Shown: positions 25,627 to 32,555 of the stretch, in pieces | Numbering within the stretch: position 1 is the first letter of the stretch | Layout of the letters: each line of letters begins with the position of its first letter | Source of the DNA: Dictyoglomus sp. NZ13-RE01 | GTDB lineage: Bacteria; Dictyoglomota; Dictyoglomia; Dictyoglomales; Dictyoglomaceae | Direction of reading: 5' to 3' | DNA: 32,555 nucleotides | NCBI GenBank assembly: GCA_002878375.1 | Contig: NIRF01000016.1 | Span: forward strand, 1 to 32,555 | The notes under the pieces: generated by a model | The model's database searches: none | The model's input: the letters and a program-made list of their open reading frames with translations, nothing else | What the model was told of the DNA's origin: nothing | Program-made: the position numbers and the translations under genes

Positions 25627-26412
25627 TTATCCCTTTCCTTTATACTCCTTTAAAGCATCTTTACAAATGCAATTTCTTTCCTTTGGTATTTTAGGAATTA
25701 CACTCATAAAAAGTTTTCTTACTTTTTCAATATTTTGTGACATAACTGTTAAGACTTCTTCATGGGTCAAAGGATTTTTTGATATGCCTGCTGCATAATT
25801 TGTAACAAGAGAAACCACTGCATAACACATTTCAAGTTCTCTTGCCAAAATTACTTCAGGAACATTTGTCATACCAACCACATCTCCAAAATTTGCAAAC
25901 ATTCTTATTTCTGCAGGAGTTTCAAATCTTGGACCCTCTGTACATATATATGTCCCATAAGGATATATATTTAGATTTAACTCTTTCCCTGTCTCAATAA
26001 GTAACTTTCTAAGTTCAGGACAATAAGGTTCAGTATAGTCAATATGAATGACTTTACCATCTTGTCCATCATAATACGTATATTCCCTATTCTTAGTAAA
26101 ATCAATAAACTGATCTATAACTACTAATCCTCCAGGCTCAAGATTCATTTTTAAACTTCCAACAGCAGTTGTTGCCAATATTCTTTCAACTCCCAAGGAT
26201 TTTAATGCCCATAAATTTGCTTTGTAATTTATTTTATGAGGAGGCACAGAATGAGAAACCCCATGTCTTGCCAAGAAAGCAACTTCCTCTCCCATATATA
26301 TTCCCTTCACAACTTTTGCTTGTCCATATGGTGTATCAATAACCAATTCTTCTGGTTTTTCTAAAAATTTGGGATCATAAACCCCAGTACCGCCAATTAT
26401 TGCTATTCTCAT
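25627..26412 (-). CDS. mtnP: Methylthioadenosine- or methylthioinosine phosphorylase
   Basis: A 261-residue PNP/MTAP-family phosphorylase that releases a purine base and methylthioribose-1-phosphate. Phosphate-binding GGTGVYDP (7-14) and RHG (49-51), CTEGPRFETPAEIR (158-170) and MTNVPEVILARE (181-192) are visible. The purine-pocket segment is TNYAAG with Asn205 and Ala207, where human MTAP has TDYD. Asn here is typical of enzymes acting on 6-oxopurines, and mtaD, which would make methylthioinosine, is two genes on. Either substrate is possible. The start codon directly follows the stop of the upstream plc-like gene (TAGATG). Confidence 0.9.
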   Translation of the reverse strand: MRIAIIGGTGVYDPKFLEKPEELVIDTPYGQAKVVKGIYMGEEVAFLARHGVSHSVPPHKINYKANLWALKSLGVERILATTAVGSLKMNLEPGGLVVIDQFIDFTKNREYTYYDGQDGKVIHIDYTEPYCPELRKLLIETGKELNLNIYPYGTYICTEGPRFETPAEIRMFANFGDVVGMTNVPEVILARELEMCYAVVSLVTNYAAGISKNPLTHEEVLTVMSQNIEKVRKLFMSVIPKIPKERNCICKDALKEYKGKG

Positions 26413-27150
26413 CTATTTCACCTCTACCCTCAAAATTTTTCTAAAATAATTCCAGAGCCAATCTACAAAATCATTGAATAAATCATTTATGGTAGGAATC
26501 CTATTCGCCCTCATCCATATGCTGTACCAATAACTTGCAACATCTAATGTTGCTTTATCAATCTGCTTCTGAGTTAACTTACTTACCTTGACAAAGCCAT
26601 TACCTTTTAGATAAGCGGTTTCTATATCTTTATAATAATTATGGGCATCTAATACACTCCTATAAATATAGCGGGTTGGCTGTGAAATATAAATTAATCT
26701 ATCTGCCCTATTAGGTACAATTTGTTCTGCGTCTTTTTCATATTTACTATGAAATCCCTTTTCTTGAGAACTTGATGACGTATGTAAAGGCTGATTTAAG
26801 TCAGCTATGTAATGAGAAAAAACTCCCAATTCAAAAGCTACAAGCCTCCAAGGTCTTTTCTCTCTAATGAGTTCTATAATATAAAAATACTTTTCTCTTA
26901 CTTTATCTAAACCTTTCCCTTTTCCAGTTTCAACCTCATAAATATGATTTTGAAAATCCCTATATACCCTATCTGGAGCTATAGAGCCCTCTAAAATTTC
27001 ATTTTTATATGGAATTATACGATTTTTAAAATCTCTTGGCAAAGAATCTAAAGCTTTTTCAACAATTCTTTGATGAGTCTTACCACTCCATCCTAATATA
27101 GGAGATAAGAACAATAAAAGAAACAAAAATAATAAAATATACCTACGCAT
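26413..27150 (-). CDS. Exported zinc-dependent phospholipase C/nuclease-fold protein
   Basis: A 245-residue protein with a signal peptide that appears to end at Gly20, leaving Trp21 as the mature N-terminus, as in the B. cereus phospholipase C fold. Likely zinc ligands are Trp21, His26, Asp60 (GSIAPD), His69, His113, Asp117 and His123 (SHYIADLNQPLH), His134 and Glu138 (HSKYE). The spacings 113-117-123 and 134-138 match the B. cereus enzyme (118-122-128 and 142-146). Substrate (phospholipid or nucleic acid) cannot be told. The ATG at 27150 has an AAGGAG site; an upstream in-frame TTG is disfavoured. It heads the mtnP-mtnA-mtaD-asnS operon, for which no functional reason is evident. Confidence 0.8.
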   Translation of the reverse strand: MRRYILLFLFLLLFLSPILGWSGKTHQRIVEKALDSLPRDFKNRIIPYKNEILEGSIAPDRVYRDFQNHIYEVETGKGKGLDKVREKYFYIIELIREKRPWRLVAFELGVFSHYIADLNQPLHTSSSSQEKGFHSKYEKDAEQIVPNRADRLIYISQPTRYIYRSVLDAHNYYKDIETAYLKGNGFVKVSKLTQKQIDKATLDVASYWYSIWMRANRIPTINDLFNDFVDWLWNYFRKILRVEVK

Positions 27151-27203
27151 CAAAAACAACTCCTTAGAATAGAAATTATTAAAAAAAGCTAACTAACTTA
27201 GTA

Positions 27204-27232
27204 TTATTAACATAAAAAGAGAAAATAGTAAA
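27204..27232 (-). promoter_or_regulatory. Possible promoter of the plc-mtnP-mtnA-mtaD-asnS operon
   Basis: In the minus sense TTTACT (27232-27227), a 17-bp spacer and TAATAA (27209-27204), about 55 bp before the plc-like ATG. Matches are moderate. The surrounding 122-bp gap is very AT-rich, so chance similarity is possible; nothing else was seen in it except a weak hairpin (AGTC-CTAAAA-GACT) near 27245. Confidence 0.4.
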
Positions 27233-27272
27233 GGGTTATTAACAGTCTTTTAGGACTTTATATTATAGAATT

Positions 27273-27611
27273 TTAAATAAAGGTTGAGATCAAAGCACCT
27301 TTAGTTTCATCTATCAATTTTATTGCGTTTAAAATTAGAGTCTCAGTATTTATAGTAATATTTTTATCTATTTTAACTGATGTATCCGAGTATATAAAAC
27401 TAAAATCTGAATTATTCATAAGCCTATAAAAAGCTGATTCTCCTCTTTCATTCATGTATTCTACTTCTATCATATTACCATTTTTTAGAAAAATGCTTCC
27501 TATTATATCATCATTATTTTTTACCATTAAAACTCCTGTTCTTCTTTGGATGGAAAGAAAATTTAAAAAGGTTAAAAGTTCTTCTCTATCCATGCTTCCC
27601 TCAATATTCAT
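27273..27611 (-). CDS. PATAN-domain (DUF4388) protein
   Basis: A 112-residue protein made almost entirely of one PATAN/DUF4388 domain: ELLTFLNFLSIQRRTGVLMV, a glycine turn, GSIFLKNGNMIEVEY, GESAFYRLM and a terminal helix. Such domains occur in signalling proteins, often beside response regulators or GTPase regulators, and are thought to mediate protein interaction. Here the domain stands alone, with no partner gene next to it. The ATG at 27611 is preferred over 27650 because a TATAAT (27645-27640) lies between them and a GGGTGG sequence precedes 27611. A CRP-like palindrome lies upstream. Function unknown. Confidence 0.72.
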   Translation of the reverse strand: MNIEGSMDREELLTFLNFLSIQRRTGVLMVKNNDDIIGSIFLKNGNMIEVEYMNERGESAFYRLMNNSDFSFIYSDTSVKIDKNITINTETLILNAIKLIDETKGALISTFI

Positions 27612-27639
27612 ATCCACCACCCAAACTTTTTTTGTTATT

Positions 27640-27645
27640 ATTATA
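27640..27645 (-). promoter_or_regulatory. -10 element of the PATAN gene
   Basis: A perfect TATAAT in the minus sense, 28 bp before the chosen ATG. No good -35 is present at 17-18 bp. A transcript start near 27633 would put the centre of the palindrome at 27667-27682 at about -41.5, where class II CRP-family activators bind and replace the -35. Confidence 0.5.
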
Positions 27646-27666
27646 TCCATTACAAAATAGTTTGAC

Positions 27667-27682
27667 TGTGATTTAAATCACA
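27667..27682. promoter_or_regulatory. CRP-like 16-bp palindrome between PATAN gene and pyrE
   Basis: TGTGATTTAAATCACA is a perfect palindrome and fits TGTGA-N6-TCACA, the CRP consensus; it also resembles Rex-type sites. It lies between two divergent genes, centred about 41 bp upstream of the likely PATAN transcript start and just upstream of the pyrE -10 (TATAAT, 27698-27703). The regulator is not in the window. Confidence 0.6.
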
Positions 27683-27733
27683 TTTCAAAGTATAAGTTAT
27701 AATATATAAAAATTAATGAGAAGGAGAGGAAAA

Positions 27734-28303
27734 ATGAACTGGTTAGAAATCTTTAAAGAAAAAGGAGCATTCTTGGAAGGTCATTTCTTATTATCCTCTG
27801 GACTTCATAGTCCTAACTATCTTCAGTGTGCTCTTATACTTCAATACCCAGAATTAGCAGAGATTATAGCAAAAGAGATAGCAAATAAAATTCCAAAAGA
27901 TGTTAAAATAGACACTGTTATAGGTCCTGCATTAGGTGGAATTGTTATTGCCTACGAATTAGCAAGAGCTTTAAAAGCAAGAGGCATATTTGCGGAAAGA
28001 GAAAATGGTAAAATGACATTAAGAAGAGGCTTTAGAATATTTCCAAAAGAAAATGTACTTATCTGTGAAGACGTTATCACAACAGGAGGGTCTGCCTTAG
28101 AAGTTGCAGAATTAGTAAAAGAATTTGGAGGAAATATTGTTGGATTTGCATGTATTGTAGATAGAAGTGGCGGAAAAGTAAATTTTGAAAAAGATTTATA
28201 TTCCCTTATTAGTCTTAGCTTAGAGACCTATAAACCTGAAGAATGTCCATTATGTAAGAAGAATATTCCCATAGTAAAACCTGGGAGCAAAAACATTAAG
28301 TAG
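27734..28303 (+). CDS. pyrE: Orotate phosphoribosyltransferase
   Basis: A 189-residue enzyme that makes orotidine monophosphate from orotate and PRPP in pyrimidine synthesis. The PRPP-binding loop VLICEDVITTGGSALE and the N-terminal FKEKGAFLEGHFLLSSGLHSP are clear. The C-terminal CPLCKKNIPIVKPGS is typical of the thermophile-type PyrE. The ATG at 27734 follows an AAGGAG site; the in-frame ATG at 27716 lies before that site and is rejected. No other pyr genes are nearby. Its 3' end overlaps the convergent MFS gene by 8 bp. Confidence 0.94.
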   Translation: MNWLEIFKEKGAFLEGHFLLSSGLHSPNYLQCALILQYPELAEIIAKEIANKIPKDVKIDTVIGPALGGIVIAYELARALKARGIFAERENGKMTLRRGFRIFPKENVLICEDVITTGGSALEVAELVKEFGGNIVGFACIVDRSGGKVNFEKDLYSLISLSLETYKPEECPLCKKNIPIVKPGSKNIK

Positions 28304-29453
28304 ATATCAAAGACTCTTTTAAAGACAAAAATGCAATAATTGTAGAGACAAGAGATATAAATGAAAGAAAAAGATACATTCCCGGCAAACCTAAGATATC
28401 TGCAGATACTCCTGCGATAAAGGGACCAAGAGTAGATGATAAAGCTGTGGTCATACTTAATATTCCTTGGGCTGTTCCTCTTTCTTCAGGTGATACAAGA
28501 TCATTCATATAAACTATAGGTATAGTACCAATTACAGCAAAGGTCACACTATGCATTAATTGGATTAATATCACATGATAAGAATTTTTAGCTAAAGAAT
28601 ATAAAAATAAACGTAAAGGAAGAGCTAATGAAGATAGTAAAAGAATAGGTTTTCTTCCAATTTTATCAGATAAGATTCCCCATAAAATCATAAAAGGAAT
28701 TTCTGATAATGCACTTGCTGAATAAGCAAAGCTAATATATCTATCTGTACCACCTAAATACTTTATTAACAGATTCACATTAGAAGAGGCTCCTACAAGA
28801 GCCGTATAATAGAAAAGATAAAAAATAAGAAAACTTCTCACTTCTGGTCTAAGTAAAAGCTTATTTATGTCTTTTAAACTTAACCTTTGAATGCTAACTT
28901 TTACCTTAGGTTCTCTTATCCCAGAAATAGTTATAATTCCTAAAATGTAAATCCCAGAAAGTAGGGGAAAAATAATATTGGGCTTAGTAAGAATAGGATA
29001 AATAGCTATTATAAGCATGAGAATTAAAAAACCAAGACTCCCCCAAATCCTTGTACTTGCATAGTCTTTACCAAATCTCTCACTTAGTGAGAGATCTAAT
29101 ACCAATATATTTGAGGATGTTAAAACCGCATTTATACAAATTCCAATTATAGGATATAGTATTAAAAAGTGGTAATAATTTTCAATTTTAGGAAATAGGA
29201 ATAAGTATATAAAACCTAATATAGAAAGACCTAAAATTATAAAGGGTTTTCTTTTTCCAATTTTATCCGATAAATAACCAATTAAGACCTGAAAAATAGC
29301 ACCTACAAGTGAAGAGATCGCAGATAAGATTCCAATCATTCCTACAGAAAAGCCTTTATCTTTTAAATAGACAGGAATAAAGGAAAATACAAAGGTCCAA
29401 GCAGAATAAAATATAAAGAAGAAGAGCCTTATTAATAACTTGTTTCTTCTCAT
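28296..29453 (-). CDS. MFS transporter, NupG/HcaT-like
   Basis: A 385-residue protein with 12 predicted membrane helices. Two major facilitator loop motifs are visible: GYLSDKIGKRKP in the N-terminal half and GILSDKIGRKP in the C-terminal half. STRIWGSLGFL is characteristic of the MFS_1-like group that includes nucleoside and phenylpropionate transporters. The substrate is unknown; the neighbours are tRNA synthetase and AdoMet genes and give no clear hint. It starts 8 bp after lysS without a visible ribosome site, so translation may depend on coupling. Confidence 0.85.
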   Translation of the reverse strand: MRRNKLLIRLFFFIFYSAWTFVFSFIPVYLKDKGFSVGMIGILSAISSLVGAIFQVLIGYLSDKIGKRKPFIILGLSILGFIYLFLFPKIENYYHFLILYPIIGICINAVLTSSNILVLDLSLSERFGKDYASTRIWGSLGFLILMLIIAIYPILTKPNIIFPLLSGIYILGIITISGIREPKVKVSIQRLSLKDINKLLLRPEVRSFLIFYLFYYTALVGASSNVNLLIKYLGGTDRYISFAYSASALSEIPFMILWGILSDKIGRKPILLLSSLALPLRLFLYSLAKNSYHVILIQLMHSVTFAVIGTIPIVYMNDLVSPEERGTAQGILSMTTALSSTLGPFIAGVSADILGLPGMYLFLSFISLVSTIIAFLSLKESLIST

Positions 29454-29461
29454 AGAAATTA

Positions 29462-31036
29462 TTATGAAAGGGCGGATTCTTCCAACCTATTTACTACAAA
29501 ATCCTTTGGCAAAGATACCAAAAAATAACCTGCTCTTGGACCTGAATTTTGATTCAAGAAAGATAAATATATTAATTGAAAAGCTCTTTTTCCATCTATC
29601 TCAAAACTTTTGGCAAGCTCATATATATGGGTCTGCAGTTCTTCCCCATCCCATTCCTTAGATTTTATACTTTCAGCTAAACTTTTTAAAAAGGCTTTTT
29701 CTTTAGGAGAAAAAGTCTTAGTTATTTCTGGAAGATTCTCTTGGAGCTTAAATTTAACCTGATCTGGAGCAAACTTCTTTAACCAATTATCCACATATTC
29801 AACCATCTTTAGTATCTGATCAAAATTTTTTAATTCTTTTTCATAACCACTCCTAACAAGCATATCCTTTAGCATCTCTTTATTACCTAAGGATATCTGA
29901 GTAAGAGTAATTAAATGCCTTAAAGGAACCTGGGGTCCTGGTTCTTTTGGAATGTTATCAGGTTGGGACATTTCATAAATTCTTGCTATTTCCTTCCAAT
30001 CTTCTTCTGTTCCCTCTAAATGAAAGTATATCCTTTCTATCTTCTCATATTCTTCTGCAAGCAAAATGTAGCCATTAACCGGATCAAAATCAATATGCTT
30101 ATCAGGTTTATATCGAAGAATTAAAAATCTTATCCATGAAGGAGGCATTATCTCCAACATCTCATTTATAGAAATAGCTATACCCTTAGAAGAAGACATA
30201 GCTCCCTTTCCTTTGAGGTAGATCCATTCGTATACAAAAGGATATGGAGGGTCATAATTAAAAATGTCTTTGGCTATAACTTTTCCAGTATCATAAGACC
30301 CCCCTGCTGTGGCATGATCCTTTCCAAAAGGCTCTACTGTAACGCCAAAGATTTTCCATCTTCCTGGCCAGTCCAATCTCCAAGGAAGCTTTGCTTCCCC
30401 TTTACTATAGTCCGCAACCCCCACATGTCCACATTTGCATTGATACTCTACTTGATGCTTACTAATATCAAAAGATATTATTTTTGTTGTATTTAATCTT
30501 CCACATTTCTCACATTTAGGTAAAAGTGGTACAAAGTCTTTTTCTAAATTTCTCCCAGCAATTTCATTTAAAATCTGAGTAATTCTTTCATTATTTTCTA
30601 AAGTTTTATCTATTATCTCGGTATATAATCCCTTTTTATAAGCCTCATGTGCTTTTATTACTTCTACTCTAATACCCAACTTCCTAATAGCCTCTAAGAA
30701 TGGCTCAAGGAAATGTTCTGCATAGCTTGAATGACATCCTAAAGGATCTGGAATTTCAGATATTGGTTTTCCTACATGCTCCGCATAGCTTTCTGGTAAA
30801 AAGGGATATACTTTTCTCAAAGGATCAAAAGTATCCGCTATATAAATAAATCTAACTGAAGAGCCATGTTCTCTCAAAGCTCTTGCTATAGCATCTCCAG
30901 TAAGTATCTCCCTCAAATTTCCTAAATGAATTGGACCTGAGGGAGTAATCCCTGTAGCTACAGTATTATTTTTTCCTTTTATTTTAATAATCTCTTCAGC
31001 AACCAGATCCGCCCAATGAGGAGTTTTCTCTACCAT
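29462..31036 (-). CDS. lysS: Lysyl-tRNA synthetase, class I (archaeal type)
   Basis: A 524-residue class I LysRS, the Rossmann-fold form found in archaea and a minority of bacteria in place of the class II LysS. The HIGH motif is HLGN (37-40) within ATGITPSGPIHLGNLRE, and the KMSKS motif is GAMSSSKG (about 277-284). A zinc-ribbon-like pair CEKC...CKC lies near 175-200. The C-terminal half is the helical anticodon-binding region. Its ATG lies inside the last codons of the archaeal-type AdoMet synthetase gene (7-bp overlap), so the two are translated together. Confidence 0.95.
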   Translation of the reverse strand: MVEKTPHWADLVAEEIIKIKGKNNTVATGITPSGPIHLGNLREILTGDAIARALREHGSSVRFIYIADTFDPLRKVYPFLPESYAEHVGKPISEIPDPLGCHSSYAEHFLEPFLEAIRKLGIRVEVIKAHEAYKKGLYTEIIDKTLENNERITQILNEIAGRNLEKDFVPLLPKCEKCGRLNTTKIISFDISKHQVEYQCKCGHVGVADYSKGEAKLPWRLDWPGRWKIFGVTVEPFGKDHATAGGSYDTGKVIAKDIFNYDPPYPFVYEWIYLKGKGAMSSSKGIAISINEMLEIMPPSWIRFLILRYKPDKHIDFDPVNGYILLAEEYEKIERIYFHLEGTEEDWKEIARIYEMSQPDNIPKEPGPQVPLRHLITLTQISLGNKEMLKDMLVRSGYEKELKNFDQILKMVEYVDNWLKKFAPDQVKFKLQENLPEITKTFSPKEKAFLKSLAESIKSKEWDGEELQTHIYELAKSFEIDGKRAFQLIYLSFLNQNSGPRAGYFLVSLPKDFVVNRLEESALS

Positions 31037-32244
31037 ACAGAATATTTCCCCTTTGCAAGATCATTACAGAAGTTTTCAATATTTTCTAATTCCTCATTTA
31101 TAATATCCTCCACTTGCTTTGAAACATCATAAATAGAAACACCATTTTGAAGAATCAACTGGGCTGTTGCTATTTTGGGTTGATCTATAGGTACACCAAT
31201 TTGGCTACATAGCCAAACATAAACTTCACGAATCCCAGGTACATTATTATAAATTTCATTTGCAATTTTATGAGTTAAGATATTATAAATCTTTCCAACA
31301 TGGCTTACAGGATTCTTTCCCGCCGCAGCTTCTGTTCCCATAGGTCTATTTAATGCAATCACACCATTTACCCTATTCCCTCTTCCCACTTGTCCAGAGT
31401 CTGCATCCTCAGCAGATGTACCAAGAACACTTATATACATACCATCAAGTCCTCTATCCGGATCATCTAATGTATTAATATCCACAATAACCTTTTCAAA
31501 AGGTTCATTTCTATTTTCTATAAACTTCTCAATCTCGTGTTTAATTATCTCTTTTTTCTCAAAATAATCTTTAACGCTATTTATAAATCTATCAATAAAA
31601 GGCATTGCTATTGTTAATTGTAAGACTTTTCTTTGTCTAAATCCCATTATTTTAATATCTTCTCCAACTTCTGGATGGATATTTTTAAATTCTGGTGAAT
31701 TTAAATACCTTTCCAAATCTATAACCAATCTTTCAGTAGGAGTTAATGGTGCATATCCAACAGCAGCTGATGTATCATTTGCAGGTAATAGTCCTTTCCT
31801 TCTCCTAAAAATATCTGTTAGCTCTGGAGACCCTGGCTTCAATTCTACCTGAAATTTTATATGTTTATCTGGGTCTATAAATCTTAGATTTTTTCTTATC
31901 CAATCTTTAGCAGTCTCTATTGCTATTTCCTCCACAGGAATTTTTATACCATCAACCTCAGATGTTGCTCTATCCCCTATTACTAACAACATTGGTTTTA
32001 GGACTCTTCCTCCAACTCCAAGCCTTCTTTCTACTTCACCAGCAACCAATAAACTCTTATCTATATTATGATGTAATATATTTCCTACTCTCTTTATATA
32101 TTCTTGTGATAAATTGACTGAAATCTGATCCATTATGGCATCACATATAGAATCTGGATGCCCTACTCCCTTTCTCTCTACAAGTTCTACTCCATGTTCC
32201 TCCACTGGCAATGAATTTAATTTTTCTACAAAAATGTTTCTCAT
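31030..32244 (-). CDS. mat: S-adenosylmethionine synthetase, archaeal type
   Basis: A 404-residue AdoMet synthetase of the archaeal family, which shares function but little sequence with bacterial MetK. It makes S-adenosylmethionine from methionine and ATP. Markers are [20 protein letters not shown] near the N-terminus, [36 protein letters not shown], and the block from [35 protein letters not shown] through [18 protein letters not shown]. It has an AAGGAGG site and heads the mat-lysS-MFS operon, 92 bp from the IS end. The product's by-product, methylthioadenosine, is the substrate of the mtnP-mtnA-mtaD operon about 5 kb away. Confidence 0.96.
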   Translation of the reverse strand: MRNIFVEKLNSLPVEEHGVELVERKGVGHPDSICDAIMDQISVNLSQEYIKRVGNILHHNIDKSLLVAGEVERRLGVGGRVLKPMLLVIGDRATSEVDGIKIPVEEIAIETAKDWIRKNLRFIDPDKHIKFQVELKPGSPELTDIFRRRKGLLPANDTSAAVGYAPLTPTERLVIDLERYLNSPEFKNIHPEVGEDIKIMGFRQRKVLQLTIAMPFIDRFINSVKDYFEKKEIIKHEIEKFIENRNEPFEKVIVDINTLDDPDRGLDGMYISVLGTSAEDADSGQVGRGNRVNGVIALNRPMGTEAAAGKNPVSHVGKIYNILTHKIANEIYNNVPGIREVYVWLCSQIGVPIDQPKIATAQLILQNGVSIYDVSKQVEDIINEELENIENFCNDLAKGKYSVW

Positions 32245-32336
32245 TTTTCCTCTATCCTCCTTACTCCAATTTTTTCTTTCTATAAAAACTCAAAAAAGGA
32301 TATCACATGTTAGTATTAATTACAAGAACCTTTATC

Positions 32337-32555
32337 ACTGATCTGTAATCATTTTTAATCACCCCCAATCATAAGCACAATTCTTCCTTTCTTGCTTATC
32401 TTTAACCTCAATCTTAATATCTCAATTATTCTTAAGGCAAAATTTATGAAGCTTATTATTCCTCTCTTTAATTCCTCTTTTAATAACTTTATTCTATGCT
32501 CTCCCTTCTCTATTTTTGATGTTAAGTAAATAACTAACAATGCTCCCATAAATAC
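32337..32555 (-). mobile_element. End of an insertion sequence, right inverted copy
   Basis: Exact reverse complement of bases 1-219. The flank beyond the element end (32336 and below) differs from the flank of the left copy, as expected for independent insertions. The element's gene reads toward mat, and no terminator is evident between them. The rest of the element is outside the window. Confidence 0.7.
32355..32555 (-). CDS. Probable transposase, C-terminal fragment
   Basis: Identical in sequence to the fragment at 1-201; the frame is open to the window edge, so the N-terminal part lies outside. The stop codon is 18 bp from the repeat end. Identification as a transposase rests on its repetition and position in the element, as no catalytic motif is visible. 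Confidence 0.5.
   Translation of the reverse strand, partial: VFMGALLVIYLTSKIEKGEHRIKLLKEELKRGIISFINFALRIIEILRLRLKISKKGRIVLMIGGD

Noticed and set aside
27612-27650. Upstream start of the PATAN gene at 27650
   Set aside because: It has no ribosome site and a perfect TATAAT lies downstream of it, so the transcript probably begins after this ATG.
32245-32336. SAM riboswitch upstream of the AdoMet synthetase
   Set aside because: Only 92 bp lie between the IS end and the ATG, with no multi-stem structure or terminator.
1-32555. Composite transposon carrying the whole segment
   Set aside because: The geometry fits, but the cargo is core metabolism, translation and chromosome genes in long operons with uniform base use. 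Two independent insertions are simpler.

Overview
AT-rich bacterial chromosome segment, most likely from a Dictyoglomus-like thermophile. This is inferred from base composition, an archaeal-type S-adenosylmethionine synthetase next to a class I lysyl-tRNA synthetase, FabK as the only enoyl reductase present, an NG-only FtsY, and strong Shine-Dalgarno sites with occasional TTG/GTG starts. The genus is recognised from memory and was not tested by a search.

Layout. Both window ends are the same 219-bp sequence in inverted orientation (1-219 and 32337-32555). Each copy carries the 3' end of an ORF that is probably a transposase, so the window lies between two inverted insertion-sequence copies. 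Next to the left copy is a decayed family 3 glycoside hydrolase (GH3) gene (220-687, minus). It has an internal in-frame deletion, a frameshift in an A-run, and is cut off by the IS. An intact GH3 beta-glycosidase (776-3034, plus) diverges from it and ends at a bidirectional terminator.

From 3066 to 16617 runs a tightly packed 15-gene minus-strand operon. Its transcription order is ackA-yceD-rpmF-fabH-fabK-fabD-fabG-acpP-fabF-rnc-smc-ftsY-GNAT-lspA-lgt. It combines fatty-acid synthesis, ribosome and RNA functions, chromosome organisation, membrane targeting and lipoprotein maturation. A hairpin between acpP and fabF probably lowers downstream expression. Upstream lies a branched-chain amino acid ABC transporter operon (livK-H-M-G-F) ending in a CBS-CBS-ACT regulatory protein. 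livK has a near-consensus promoter placed before an intrinsic terminator, which suggests transcription attenuation. A second terminator separates livK from livH.

The next operon (27150 down to 22003) is plc-like/mtnP/mtnA/mtaD/asnS. It links methylthioadenosine salvage to asparaginyl-tRNA synthetase, with an exported zinc phospholipase/nuclease-fold protein at its head. The mtaD/mtnP pair, with an Asn in the purine pocket of MtnP, suggests salvage through methylthioinosine. Then come a small PATAN-domain (DUF4388) gene and a divergent pyrE, separated by a perfect 16-bp CRP-like palindrome. Finally mat-lysS-MFS forms a minus-strand operon that begins 92 bp from the right IS copy.

No tRNA, rRNA, CRISPR or phage genes were seen, and no stretch over 300 bp is without a gene. 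The points most worth checking are the livK leader, the methylthioinosine route, the CRP-like palindrome and the IS-driven decay and possible inversion.
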